From Saprospiraceae bacterium (lineage in GTDB: Bacteria; Bacteroidota; Bacteroidia; Chitinophagales; Saprospiraceae): 64,000 bases of DNA. The position numbers were made by a program, and so were the translations under genes. The DNA lies in NCBI GenBank assembly GCA_027488935.1, contig JAIYAP010000008.1:52581-116580 (forward strand), given 5' to 3'. Below the pieces are notes generated by a model, which was not told the DNA's origin, searched no databases, and was given only the letters and a program-made list of their open reading frames with translations. Shown piece by piece: positions 9,285 to 18,365 of this stretch; position 1 is the stretch's first letter; each line of letters starts with the position of its first letter.

Positions 9285-10721
9285 ATGAGAATTTTTCTTT
9301 TTGCATTCCTGTTCTTTGTCGCCCAAGCGCTCACTGCACAAAACCTCATTTCCAGTACCCTCCTGCTCACCAAAACCAAGGCGCAACTGAACACACAGTT
9401 TGGGGTACCCTTTATACAATATGGTGCAAAATTGTACCGCATTACTTACACCACACCCGATATTAATGGCGTATTGGATACGGCTTCCGGCCTTGTCGGT
9501 GTACCCAACGATGCAACCAAAGTGTTCCCGCGGCTGGTTTACCAGCATGGAACTTCTTCGTCGAAATTAGATGTACCCTCTTATAACGCAAGCAATGGAG
9601 AAGGCACAATAGGCGGTCTGTTTGCGGGTATGGGCTACTTTTCCTTGCTGCCTGATTACTTAGGACTGGGCACTTCCCGCGGTTTTCACCCTTATGTACA
9701 TGCTGCCTCGGAGGCAAGTGCGGCACTCGATATGTTGCGCGCTGCCGAACAATTTGTCGCCCAATTGGGTACCGTTCAGGTAAATGACCAACTGTTTATC
9801 ACCGGATATTCGCAGGGCGGCCATGGCGCAATGGCCCTGCATAAAACCATTCAAGAGGACCCTGCTCAGGGATTTGTCACCACCGCTGCGGCACCGATGT
9901 CGGGCCCGTATAGCATTTCGGGCGTGATGCGCGACCTGATTTTGTCGGAAACACCCTATTTTAACCCGAATTACCTGCCAAACACCATCCTTTCTTATCA
10001 AACAGTGTATAAAAACCTGTTTGTAAACCTGGAAGATGTGTTTAAACCCAATTACGCCACGCTCATTGAACCGTTTTATAATGGCACAAAAAGCCTGGGT
10101 ACGCTGAATAGCCAGTTGATCGCTCAACTTACTTCCGAATTTGGCGCATCCATTCCGCGTAAAATGTTGCAAGAAAGCATTGTAAATGAAGTAATCAACA
10201 ACCCGAACCATCCGTTTAACCTGGCTTTGCGCGACAATGATGTGTACCAATGGGCACCGACAACCCCTACCCGCGTGTTTTATTGCAAAGCCGACGACCA
10301 GGTGCCTTACCGCAACAGCATTGTAGCACGCGATACCATGAGCGCATTGGGCGCAGTAGATTTTCAGGTGATTGATGTGGATTCTACCCAGGATCATGGC
10401 GGTTGCGTTACCCCTGCGCTCATTCAAACACTGCTGTTTTTTGCCGGATTGCAGCAAGTTACCACCTCCAGCAATGCACCTGTATCGGTTTTAGACTTTC
10501 AATTAGCGCCCAACCCGGCCCGGGAGGAAATCACGTTGCGCGACCTGCCCTTTGATGGCCAACTGGACATTCTTGATATTCATGGAAGGGTTTATTTTTC
10601 GACACCCGTTACCACCCAGGGCTTGAGTATTCAGGTGGGTACTGTGCCGAGTGGCATTTATATGGTGCGTTTGCAAAATGGGGAAAATAGCGTGATGAAA
10701 AAATTGGTGGTACAACGGTAG
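9285..10721 (+). CDS. Secreted alpha/beta hydrolase (lipase/esterase-like) with T9SS type A domain
   Basis: A 478-residue exported enzyme. Signal peptide MRIFLFAFLFFVAQALTAQ, then an alpha/beta hydrolase fold. The nucleophile elbow GYSQGGHG places the catalytic Ser near 176; 'VFYCKADDQVPYRNS' supplies the likely acid Asp, and 'DSTQDHGGC' the His. This pattern is that of secretory lipases and feruloyl/cutinase-type esterases. The last ~80 residues form a T9SS type A sorting domain ('FQLAPNPAREEITLRDL', ending KKLVVQR). The ester substrate is unknown. A stem-loop at 10751-10795 closes the transcript. Confidence 0.9.
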   Translation: MRIFLFAFLFFVAQALTAQNLISSTLLLTKTKAQLNTQFGVPFIQYGAKLYRITYTTPDINGVLDTASGLVGVPNDATKVFPRLVYQHGTSSSKLDVPSYNASNGEGTIGGLFAGMGYFSLLPDYLGLGTSRGFHPYVHAASEASAALDMLRAAEQFVAQLGTVQVNDQLFITGYSQGGHGAMALHKTIQEDPAQGFVTTAAAPMSGPYSISGVMRDLILSETPYFNPNYLPNTILSYQTVYKNLFVNLEDVFKPNYATLIEPFYNGTKSLGTLNSQLIAQLTSEFGASIPRKMLQESIVNEVINNPNHPFNLALRDNDVYQWAPTTPTRVFYCKADDQVPYRNSIVARDTMSALGAVDFQVIDVDSTQDHGGCVTPALIQTLLFFAGLQQVTTSSNAPVSVLDFQLAPNPAREEITLRDLPFDGQLDILDIHGRVYFSTPVTTQGLSIQVGTVPSGIYMVRLQNGENSVMKKLVVQR

Positions 10722-10750
10722 GAACTTATCGATGAATTTAATGATTGTTT

Positions 10751-10795
10751 AAGTCGCGCGCACGGGCATGTTCTCGTGCCCGCGACTTTTATTCA
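10751..10795 (+). terminator. Rho-independent terminator of the secreted hydrolase gene
   Basis: AAGTCGCG pairs with CGCGACTT (8 bp), with further pairing inside (GGGCA/TGCCC), followed by TTTTATT. It is placed between the convergent hydrolase and Rpn genes and runs up to the stop of the latter, so it may serve both strands. Confidence 0.75.
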
Positions 10796-11649
10796 ACATC
10801 AAGATCCTCTGGATTTTGGTGTTTTTTAATGATTGCTTCCACCCGCTCCTCGGTAATTTTTAATGATTTTGCGATAACTGAAATGGGTACGCCATTCTCG
10901 AAAAATCCAAGGACTGCTTCTTTTTCTTTTTCTTCGCGTCCTTTTTCATGTGCAAATTCCATTTCGCCCCTAATATCTTGTTCACGGATACTTGCATTAT
11001 CATAAGCGATCAATTCTTCTTTTTTCCAGGCGTGTTTATCTGCTTCTTTATAGGCTGTAATTAATCCCTCATCTCCAGTATCTTCAGGGATTACCTCCAG
11101 TTTGTTGACATGTTTTAAAAAATAAGTCCATTTATCCACTAAAGTTATTAACTCGTGTTCCTTCTTTTTAAATTTTGGGAGTTGGATAAAGCGGTGGTGT
11201 ATGTCATTCAATACACACATACCAGTTTCTTCTTCAATGCTATAGTGCTTGGCTAAGTAATTTTTACCAAAGCCAATTTTGAAGTTCAATATACCAATAA
11301 AATAAGTAGGTTTTAACTTAGGATAATCGTCCCCCTTTTCTATTTGCATCGAAAAATCGCGCGCAGTGTAATATTGAACCCGTTTTTCAAATCCTTTTTT
11401 ATCCGCTACCTGCATTTCTACTATAAATTGGCGGCCACGCTGATCCGTTGCACGCACGTCAATAATGCTTGCTTTTTCGCCAACGATACGCGGGAGTAAA
11501 AAAGGATTGATGATATTTACCTTTTTAATACGGTTCAAACCGTCTAAATCCAAAACGGCATTTAGAAAAGAAATTAGGACAATGCTTTTCTTTTGATTTC
11601 CAAATATTTTACTTAAAGCAATATCATTTTTTATATCTACGAATTTCAT
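10789..11649 (-). CDS. Rpn-family PD-(D/E)XK nuclease / putative transposase (first copy)
   Basis: A 286-residue protein of the Rpn/PDDEXK_2 family (recombination-promoting nuclease, putative transposase). The start MKFVDIKNDIALSKIFG is typical ('D-x-x-F-K-x-I-F-G'). The nuclease core is visible: Asp64 in 'SIIDVRATD' and 'FIVEMQ' with Glu78-x-Gln80, the family's E-x-Q variant. The C-terminal 60 residues hold a charged helix (EKEKEAV) and an HTH-like 'GVPISVIAKSLKITEERV'. E. coli RpnA homologues cut DNA and raise recA-independent recombination; others act in phage defence. No terminal repeats like those at the second copy (42679-43557) were found here. Confidence 0.88.
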   Translation of the reverse strand: MKFVDIKNDIALSKIFGNQKKSIVLISFLNAVLDLDGLNRIKKVNIINPFLLPRIVGEKASIIDVRATDQRGRQFIVEMQVADKKGFEKRVQYYTARDFSMQIEKGDDYPKLKPTYFIGILNFKIGFGKNYLAKHYSIEEETGMCVLNDIHHRFIQLPKFKKKEHELITLVDKWTYFLKHVNKLEVIPEDTGDEGLITAYKEADKHAWKKEELIAYDNASIREQDIRGEMEFAHEKGREEKEKEAVLGFFENGVPISVIAKSLKITEERVEAIIKKHQNPEDLDVE

Positions 11650-11882
11650 TTTTTAAATTTTATCACAAATTTAAGGGTTTTTGATGAAAATAAAGGCCAT
11701 AATTTGTCTGTTTGCTTGCAAATTTTCCGCTCGCCCCTGCTGGATGAAAGCGGATTAAGTCTGTAAAATAGTGGTCTCCTGTGCATCCACCACAAGATTT
11801 TTTTAACAACAGCATCTAAAAGAACGGGTATAAACCCAACGGCAATAGCTGATAACCAAGCCATAAAAACACAACCCTTTGC

Positions 11883-12500
11883 ATGATGAAATACGCATTT
11901 TTATCCAGTTTGGCGCTCCTTGCCGTGGTATTAATCTCCTTGCCCAGTTTTGATTTTCAGGCGCCGAAAATATCTGATATCCAGGATTTTAGGTTAAAAA
12001 ACGTGGATGGGCGTATGGTTTCCATGAAGGACTTTCCGGATGCGAAAGGATTTATCATCATTTTTACTTGCAACCACTGTCCGTTTGCCAATTTGTACCC
12101 GCCCCGCTTGAATGCATTGAATGAAAAATACAAACCCTTGGGCTACCCGTTGATTGCCATCAGTTCGACCGACACGATTTTATACGAGGAAGATACCTAT
12201 CCTAAAATGGTGGAAAAAGCGACCGACGAGGCGTTCAATTTCCCTTATTTATTTGATGAAACGCAATCGGTTGCCCAAAACTTTAAGGCACAAAAAACGC
12301 CCCACGCGTATGTGCTGCAAAAGGTAAAAGGCGGATGGGACATTCGGTACAACGGCGCCATCGACGACAATGGCGGGGAGCCGGAAGCCGTCACCCAGGC
12401 CTTTGTCGCCAATGCCGTCGATGCCCTGTTAGCAGGCAAATCAGTTGCCGTACATGAAACAAAATCAATCGGTTGCCAGATTTATTTCCGAAAAAAATAA
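11883..12500 (+). CDS. Exported thioredoxin-fold (AhpC/TSA/redoxin) protein
   Basis: A 205-residue protein with an N-terminal hydrophobic signal/anchor (MMKYAFLSSLALLAVVLISL) and a redoxin domain. The active-site pair is CNHC (Cys63, Cys66) in 'IIFTCNHCPFANLYPPRL', typical of the 'thioredoxin family, CNHCP' group that is common in Bacteroidota and Planctomycetes. 'YLFDETQSVAQNFKAQKTPHAYVL' carries the cis-Pro loop. It probably acts as a periplasmic thiol oxidoreductase or peroxiredoxin-like protein. It converges on the FG-GAP gene with a 7-bp gap. The fold call is firm; the substrate is unknown. Confidence 0.88.
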   Translation: MMKYAFLSSLALLAVVLISLPSFDFQAPKISDIQDFRLKNVDGRMVSMKDFPDAKGFIIIFTCNHCPFANLYPPRLNALNEKYKPLGYPLIAISSTDTILYEEDTYPKMVEKATDEAFNFPYLFDETQSVAQNFKAQKTPHAYVLQKVKGGWDIRYNGAIDDNGGEPEAVTQAFVANAVDALLAGKSVAVHETKSIGCQIYFRKK

Positions 12501-12507
12501 ACTCCGG

Positions 12508-15375
12508 CTATCGCAATACTACTTTCTGAATTACCCGGCCTTTTTCTGTAGCAATTTCAACAAAATAAATTCCGGCCGGTAATTGATTTAAATTCAAAGG
12601 ATAGCGGAAGGCGCCTGCGGTTGATCGGGTTTGCACCGAATGAACCAGGGCGCCTTGTGCATTCCGCAAGGTGATCGCCAAGGATCCGCCTTCGAATTGT
12701 GTGGTTTGCACGTACACTTCCGTTGTAGCAGGATTGGGGTACACCTGCCAGGCCGTATTCAACCTCAAATCAGAAACCGCCACCAAGGCAGTATCGACCA
12801 CCGCATACACGGGCACCCGTTCCGTTTCACAAATTGTTTCGTAAAAATCAATTTCCCAGTTATAAAAATAGTAATACCGATCAATGCCTTGTGCCGTATT
12901 CGATCGGTTGATGGATACCACGTTCGGTACCACGTATGGATAAGCCAAGTTGGCATCACTGCGGCGCAACTGCGGACTGGCGGTTCCAAAATTAGCCAGG
13001 TTGGTTTGGTTGTTGGTCGTCAAAGCCAATCCTGTACCCACCGGAACATCAAAATTCAAATCAATGACCGTCGTCCCGGCTGGAATATCAACCAGGGCAG
13101 ATTGCAATAAATCATTATCGGCATTGCGTAATACTATTTCCCGAACGCCTGCTAAATCCGTATAAACCTTGGTTTTGGCCAGTTTAAAAGGCTTAAAACA
13201 ATCAAAAATAACGGCACCGTTAAATCCAGCACCCGCAAAACTAGTGCCTGCATGGTCGGGCATGCCGGTAAACACATTTGGAAGATCCGAAGCACTGCGG
13301 TTCGAAACCCAAAAAGTATCGCTGACCGTCAAATTGCCCGTTTGAAAATTATTTCCGGTAAATATTTCCGCGCCACCTGTTGCTGCATCAAACCAGGACA
13401 CCTCAGTGCCGCTTGCCTGCAACTGCGCAAGGCCATTTACCGCCACCGTATCGTTGGTGGTTACCGGTAAAGGATTGGGAAACACCGTGATCGACAGCAC
13501 GGCCGAGGTATCTACTCCACACAAGCCCTGGGTTGCCACCGAATAAACGCCCGGGGTATGTACTTCAATGGTTTGGGTATTTTCACCAGTGCTCCACCAA
13601 TATTTCGGCGCATCATTGGCCCGCAGCAATACGCTGGTGCCTTCGCATAAAAGGGTATCCCCGATCACCGTAATTTGTGGTGTTTCTACCGGATCGGCCA
13701 CCACCGTTATGGGCGACGAAATAACGGTGCAACCGCCATTGAGGGAACTCACCGTAACCCGGTACATTCCAGCGGTATTCACATGGATTTGCGATGTTGT
13801 GTCTCCCGTACTCCAGGCATAAGTAGCATAAAACCCGCCCGTAAGCAAATTAACGCCTTGTCCGCTGCAAAAAGTAGTCGGACCGTCTGCATAGATCGGC
13901 ACAGGCGGTACCAAACATTTCGCCTCCTCCAGGGTCAAATATTGGTCAATAGCAGGCTGCTCCAAAAGGATGGTAAAGCCAGAAGGGAAGTTAACCCGCA
14001 CAGAATCAACTACTTTTAAGGTGTCCAGGCCAAACTGAACCTGCATAGAGTTCGCAATACCATAACTTTCCCCTGCGCGCACCTCGCGCACCTGCGTACC
14101 CAGGGCGCTGTACAGGAACACTTTCGTCCCCACCGCATTGTAATTGCTGGTGGTACCGCGCAGGTTCAGCCCAAAAAAATGGTGGTCATTGCCCGCATTC
14201 ATCCAAAGTGCATCCGGTATGGTGCTCGGTTGGTTGAACACACCCGCATACCCGGCATAAATATCCGGAAATCCGTCGTTGTTTAAATCACCCACCGCAC
14301 ACGATTCCATGACCGCTGTGCCAAATAAATTGGGCAATTCCGTAAACGTTTTATTGCCATTGTTGTGAAACAGATACTGCGCAGTGCCCGCCACCAAAAT
14401 ATCCAGGAAGCCATCGTTGTCAAAATCGCGAAACACCCCCTGAATCGGCAATCCGCCTACTGCATTAAACAATCCGGAAAAAGCCGTGATATCGGTAAAA
14501 TGCCCCGCCCCGTCGTTTTCCAACAGTTGGCTGGTGATATCATGGTTAGTGATAAAACAGTCAAAATCGCCGTCATTGTCAATGTCGCCAAAATCGGCCG
14601 TCCAGCTTTGTGCGCCAATGCGCAGTCCCGAAGCATTGGTCAGGTCCTGCGTGTACGTTCCGTCGCCATTGTTGATGAACAGCATATTGATCCGGCGGCC
14701 GTCGGTGGGTTCATTTACATTTTGCCGGCATTTGGCCACATACAAATCCACATCGCCGTCATTGTCGATATCGCTCCAAATTGAGCCGTAATTGCCCGAA
14801 TTATCCGACGCTGGCACGGTCGTATAGTCCATTACATTCGGATTGTAATTCAACGCACCGGTTCCATCGTTCATAAAAAAGCGCGACGGGCCGTCATCAT
14901 GGCACACAAAAGCATCCAACCAGCCGTCGTTGTTGATGTCGGCGTAATTGACACCCTGCACAAAAGTACCCGGGGCCGTCAAGGTTGAAAGCGTGTAAGC
15001 ACTGGCATCGGCATTGGCGCGGGCAACAAAAATACCGTTGTAACTTCCACCCAACAACACGTCCGGCTTCCCGTTGTTGTCAATGTCAGCAGCACAAACG
15101 CCCCAAATATTCGCCCCCGACACTGGTCCGATTTCTAAGTGCTCGAAAGGTGCATTGGGCGCGTTTTGAAATTCGATGGAAAGCAAATTAGCCTGGTTTA
15201 AGCGCACAATGTCATCGCGGCCATCGCTGTTCATGTCCAACACGGCCATCGCCACCCCATTGTATTGGTTTACGGGGTTGAGCAGTTTTTTTTGATTGGT
15301 AAAATTGATTTGGGCCGAAAGAGCAGTCCCAAACAGGAAAAGCAGGCAAAAACTCAAGATTTTAGAAAATTTCAT
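12508..15375 (-). CDS. Secreted FG-GAP/VCBS repeat protein with ASPIC/UnbV and T9SS type A domains
   Basis: A protein of about 955 residues, ATG at 15375 (the TTG at 15381 in the track is unlikely). After the signal peptide come about seven FG-GAP/VCBS beta-propeller repeats with calcium loops such as 'DMNSDGRDDIV', 'DIDNDGDVDLYV' and 'DFDNDGFLDILV'. An ASPIC/UnbV domain follows ('GTKVFLYSALGTQVREVRAGESYG'-like, near residues 400-480), then two Ig-like segments with 'YAWSTGDTTSQI' and 'YWWSTGENTQTI', and a T9SS type A end ('YPNPATTEVYVQTTQ', VVLR). It resembles CRTAC-type surface proteins; likely adhesion or polymer binding. It is one of the largest secretome members here. Confidence 0.92.
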   Translation of the reverse strand: MKFSKILSFCLLFLFGTALSAQINFTNQKKLLNPVNQYNGVAMAVLDMNSDGRDDIVRLNQANLLSIEFQNAPNAPFEHLEIGPVSGANIWGVCAADIDNNGKPDVLLGGSYNGIFVARANADASAYTLSTLTAPGTFVQGVNYADINNDGWLDAFVCHDDGPSRFFMNDGTGALNYNPNVMDYTTVPASDNSGNYGSIWSDIDNDGDVDLYVAKCRQNVNEPTDGRRINMLFINNGDGTYTQDLTNASGLRIGAQSWTADFGDIDNDGDFDCFITNHDITSQLLENDGAGHFTDITAFSGLFNAVGGLPIQGVFRDFDNDGFLDILVAGTAQYLFHNNGNKTFTELPNLFGTAVMESCAVGDLNNDGFPDIYAGYAGVFNQPSTIPDALWMNAGNDHHFFGLNLRGTTSNYNAVGTKVFLYSALGTQVREVRAGESYGIANSMQVQFGLDTLKVVDSVRVNFPSGFTILLEQPAIDQYLTLEEAKCLVPPVPIYADGPTTFCSGQGVNLLTGGFYATYAWSTGDTTSQIHVNTAGMYRVTVSSLNGGCTVISSPITVVADPVETPQITVIGDTLLCEGTSVLLRANDAPKYWWSTGENTQTIEVHTPGVYSVATQGLCGVDTSAVLSITVFPNPLPVTTNDTVAVNGLAQLQASGTEVSWFDAATGGAEIFTGNNFQTGNLTVSDTFWVSNRSASDLPNVFTGMPDHAGTSFAGAGFNGAVIFDCFKPFKLAKTKVYTDLAGVREIVLRNADNDLLQSALVDIPAGTTVIDLNFDVPVGTGLALTTNNQTNLANFGTASPQLRRSDANLAYPYVVPNVVSINRSNTAQGIDRYYYFYNWEIDFYETICETERVPVYAVVDTALVAVSDLRLNTAWQVYPNPATTEVYVQTTQFEGGSLAITLRNAQGALVHSVQTRSTAGAFRYPLNLNQLPAGIYFVEIATEKGRVIQKVVLR

Positions 15376-15381
15376 CAGCAA

Positions 15382-15885
15382 GACAGGTCTTAGGTATGGA
15401 TGGTGAATAAAAACCGCACAATTAAAACCTTTTTGAGGGAAGTATTGGGGATGGAGTGGGTGATTTGCAAGATACTGACAAAGTGCGGGCGGGTGATGTG
15501 TTGGGGTTTGAATTTAGGTAGATACTTTCTGGAAGCCGTGGATCATGAAATAACGATGGACAAATTGTTTGCTCCATGTTAATTGTATCAAGATAAGCCG
15601 CTTCCTGATTGGATCGGGTGGCGGCTTTTTTATTACTTGATTCGTTCGCGGAGCTTATTTGTTGGAACTGCTTTAGAGGAATAATATGGTGGTGGATGTT
15701 TATGGTTGTATTGGGGCTAATGTAAGCAAAGCTGTCAAACCGCCGCGCCTAGTGAGCGGTTGGATATTATTATCATAACCAATCACCTATACATATTTAA
15801 AAGTATTCATTTTTTCCTCCCTTGGCCTTCAGGTAAACCGCACTCGATGCCGTCAAAGGTTTTCCTGCAAGCTTGGCAAATCAAA
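15382..15885. other. Gene-poor stretch between the FG-GAP gene and the HlyD remnant
   Basis: About 500 bp without a convincing gene. It holds a plus-strand terminator-like stem at 15595-15633, a weak 60-codon plus-strand ORF at 15400-15582 without family resemblance, a small inverted repeat AACCGC/GCGGTT near 15737-15762, and on the minus strand a 32-codon TTG-start frame (15807-15905) with a CxxC pair. None of these is supported well enough to call a gene. Confidence 0.6.
15595..15633 (+). terminator. Orphan plus-strand terminator-like stem-loop
   Basis: AAGCCGC and GCGGCTT pair around an inner CCTGAT/ATCGGG helix and are followed by TTTTTATTA. On the plus strand no recognised gene precedes it within 200 bp; only the doubtful ORF at 15400-15582 does. 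It may end a small RNA or an unrecognised short mRNA. Confidence 0.55.
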
Positions 15886-16644
15886 TTACAAAATATCGCC
15901 GCCAACTACGCGATGGTAGCCCTTTTTCAGGTTTCTGAAAAAATACTGGAGCAGGGTCTTTTCTTCAATAATCACCACTGCCGTGCCATTCATGCCAGGT
16001 TGTAGGAGCCCTTTTAATCGCCCCGGATCACCTAAAGCGACGTAGAGGTTGTACTGACCGCCCTCGTCCGGCGTAAGACTGATTTGTCGAATATGCCCAG
16101 GTACGCTGCCGTATTCATAAAAAGGAAAGGATAATACTTTGAGGTGGCACGGCTGCTGCGCTTGCAGTTTGCCCACCACGGCAGGCGGGCATTTCAAAAA
16201 GGCGTAGGTAGCATCATTGGCGCTGTTGATTTTGAGCACAGTGGCCCCGCTGTTGATCTCTTTTTCTCCTTCAAACAAAAAAGACACCCTGCCTGCCACA
16301 GCACTTTTGACCACGATCTCGCCCGCTGTGATATCGCAAGGACCAAAGGTATTGGCAATGCGGCGGCGGGCGAGTTCCAGTTTACCAACCGATTCGACCA
16401 TTTCAGCCTGGAAATCGGCCCCTAATTTGGCCAATTGCTTGTCGGCGATCTGGTTGTCGGCTATATTGATCTGGTTCTGCAGCAAGTTGGCGCGCAAGAT
16501 GTCGATTTGCCGAAGTGTAGCGGTGTGCTTGGCCCCGTTCAGGTTACCTGAATCTTGCAGCGCCTGGTAGTAGTCGTTTAGCAGGGCCAAGATCTCCGGC
16601 GAGGTGAGGCCTTCTCCCGATGAAATGCGAACAGGTAATGGATA
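15886..16644 (-). pseudogene. 5'-truncated HlyD-family periplasmic adaptor
   Basis: The open frame encodes about 250 residues of the C-terminal two thirds of a HlyD/membrane-fusion protein: a coiled-coil hairpin ('NQIADKQLAKLGADFQAEM'), a lipoyl-like half ('VKSAVAGRVSFLFEGEKEI') and the beta-barrel segment 'FPFYEYGSVPGHIRQISL', which matches 'YPYHEYGTLQGIV' in the intact adaptor at 49297. The N-terminal membrane helix and first lipoyl half are missing; a stop codon lies at 16645-16647 and no ATG is available (the track uses a TTG at 16590). No ABC transporter accompanies it. A remnant is the best reading; a short translated product cannot be excluded. Confidence 0.75.
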
Positions 16645-16679
16645 TTACTTTGATAATCAATATCATTACCCAACGCTCC

Positions 16680-16696
16680 TGACCCCAGCGGGGTCA
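16680..16696. repeat. REP-like palindrome upstream of the HlyD remnant
   Basis: TGACCCC-AGC-GGGGTCA, a perfect 7-bp stem with a 3-nt loop, followed by CACCTTTGTAGCAAAA. Such short GC-rich palindromes next to a CTACAAAGG box are familiar as dispersed elements in Bacteroidota genomes. Only one copy is present in this window, so repetition could not be checked here. Confidence 0.5.
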
Positions 16697-16871
16697 CACC
16701 TTTGTAGCAAAAAACAGAACGGATGAAATCCTGCCGGCGGTTGAAAAAATACACAAAATTATTTATATCAGAATAAATCCTATAAAATACAGATCGAACA
16801 TTTTGCGAAAGCAGATGGGAATTTTTGGATAAATCTTTTGACGCGCATGAAAATTATTGCCATGATGTTCC

Positions 16872-18218
16872 TTACGGACTCGAGCAATACAAATCCTGCA
16901 CGCTACAAATAACGACATTCACCGCACCCAAAGTCCCTACCGGGGTACAAGCCTGAAACGTAGATGGATTCACAAAACTATTAATGACAAACTGCAAGGG
17001 CGTGAGCACATTCCCGCCTTGCTGTACTTGCCAGGAATAGGTAAAAGGGGGCGTACCACTTAAGGTTAGTTCAACAGTTCCGCACGCGCCGCCACATATA
17101 GCGCCTGAAGGCGTTGTAAGCGAAACAAGGGTAGGCTTGGGCCGCCAAATGACGGCAATTTCCGGAGAAATGTCGAGGCAAGGGTCATTAAGGTTGATTT
17201 GACCATTCACAGCATTGCCCACTACCCTCGAAATGTAATAGGTGGTGCCTGCCACCAATGGCGGTACAAAGGGGAAAACACCGGTGTTATTTTGTACCAA
17301 AACCGATCCGATTGGGTTGGCTGGGTCCGTAAAGAGGATATAACCAACCGCGTCGTCGGGGTCGAGTTGGGTATTGTTGTTGAACGGGGCAGTGTAGGCA
17401 TTGGGCACACAGGCATTAGCCGTAGTAACCATTGGCGTGCCTGCGGATGAAAGGAGACATGCGCACGCCGGAACAGGTACACCAGGCGGCAGTATGCTCA
17501 GCCCCTGAATGAACGTCAATGGCGTATTACAAATGGGCGTCCACGAATTGGTGGAGAAGTTATACTCCACAAAATCAACATTACCACCGATGTTGACCGT
17601 AGAAATAATTTGCCCCGAAGCGGCTGTAGCCGCCGTATATAATGCGTTGGGCACATTGGCATAGACGAGGGTGCTTGCTGCAGGATTCGTCAAATTGACC
17701 TCATACACTTGTCGAACGGCTACTCCGTTAACAACGACTTCGCAGAAGGCATACATAGTACTCCCCACCAGGAACAGATCGTAAGGTTGAACCGAGGGCG
17801 GGAACGGCCCAATATTCGTTACCGTATTCGTTATTGGATCGAAGATACCTAGCTGACCGCCCGCAGTAACGTATATGTTCCCGTTCGGATGGATAAGCGA
17901 CCCGAACCAGTAGGGGCCAGGAACGGTAGCAATTGGGTTCGGATTTGGTGGTTCATAAACAGACACGCTCCCTAACTGTGTACTTATCACAATATTACCA
18001 TTGGGAAGCACGAGCGTTTCCTGGATGGTACCGACAGGATTCTGCAGAATGGGGCAAAAGGTGCAGGTGGCCAAATCGATCTGGAAAACATATTGGGGCG
18101 GGTTTGGTCCCAGGCGCGCGGTAAAAATAACGATTTGTCCATACGCCGAGCTGATCAAACTCACATAAGTAAAAATAACAAATGGTATAGTTAAGCGGAT
18201 AAACAGGCGTTTTATCAT
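16872..18218 (-). CDS. Secreted beta-propeller-like surface protein, apparently truncated at its C-terminus
   Basis: 448 residues with a signal peptide (MIKRLFIRLTIPFVIFTYVSLISSAYGQ). Residues 30-250 look like a YncE/SMP-30-type propeller ('LVLPNGNIVISTQLGSVSVY', 'LIHPNGNIYVTAGGQLGIF'). A region with 'TTYYISRVVGNAVNGQINLN' and an Ig-like 'SGAICGGACGTVELTLSGTP' segment follows. Such proteins in Saprospiraceae normally run on through more Ig-like units to a T9SS domain, but this one stops at 'VICSVQDLYCSSP'. The break faces the HlyD remnant and the REP-like palindrome, which suggests that a deletion joined them. The exported location is sure, the function unknown. Confidence 0.78.
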   Translation of the reverse strand: MIKRLFIRLTIPFVIFTYVSLISSAYGQIVIFTARLGPNPPQYVFQIDLATCTFCPILQNPVGTIQETLVLPNGNIVISTQLGSVSVYEPPNPNPIATVPGPYWFGSLIHPNGNIYVTAGGQLGIFDPITNTVTNIGPFPPSVQPYDLFLVGSTMYAFCEVVVNGVAVRQVYEVNLTNPAASTLVYANVPNALYTAATAASGQIISTVNIGGNVDFVEYNFSTNSWTPICNTPLTFIQGLSILPPGVPVPACACLLSSAGTPMVTTANACVPNAYTAPFNNNTQLDPDDAVGYILFTDPANPIGSVLVQNNTGVFPFVPPLVAGTTYYISRVVGNAVNGQINLNDPCLDISPEIAVIWRPKPTLVSLTTPSGAICGGACGTVELTLSGTPPFTYSWQVQQGGNVLTPLQFVINSFVNPSTFQACTPVGTLGAVNVVICSVQDLYCSSP

Positions 18219-18365
18219 GGTTTACCGTGTTTTATCTTGTTTAAGTGGGTATTACTATTAAACACGACGCGAAGGAATGGGTTTAAAGCATGTTCAAAAG
18301 CCTACTATTTTACGGTTTTGAAAACCACCATTTTGCCTTCAAAACGATTATATCCTATTTTTAAT

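Noticed and set aside
9660-10457. 265-codon minus-strand ORF
   Set aside because: Antisense to the secreted hydrolase, whose motifs and signal peptide are clear; no recognisable family on the minus strand.
11646-11864. 72-codon ORF upstream of the first Rpn gene, overlapping its start by 4 bp
   Set aside because: The ATGA overlap is suggestive, but the protein is unlike any family and another frame of the same DNA looks equally protein-like; a non-coding repeat is more probable.
15400-15582. 60-codon plus-strand ORF before the orphan terminator
   Set aside because: No family match, odd composition and no promoter; kept only as part of a possible small RNA.
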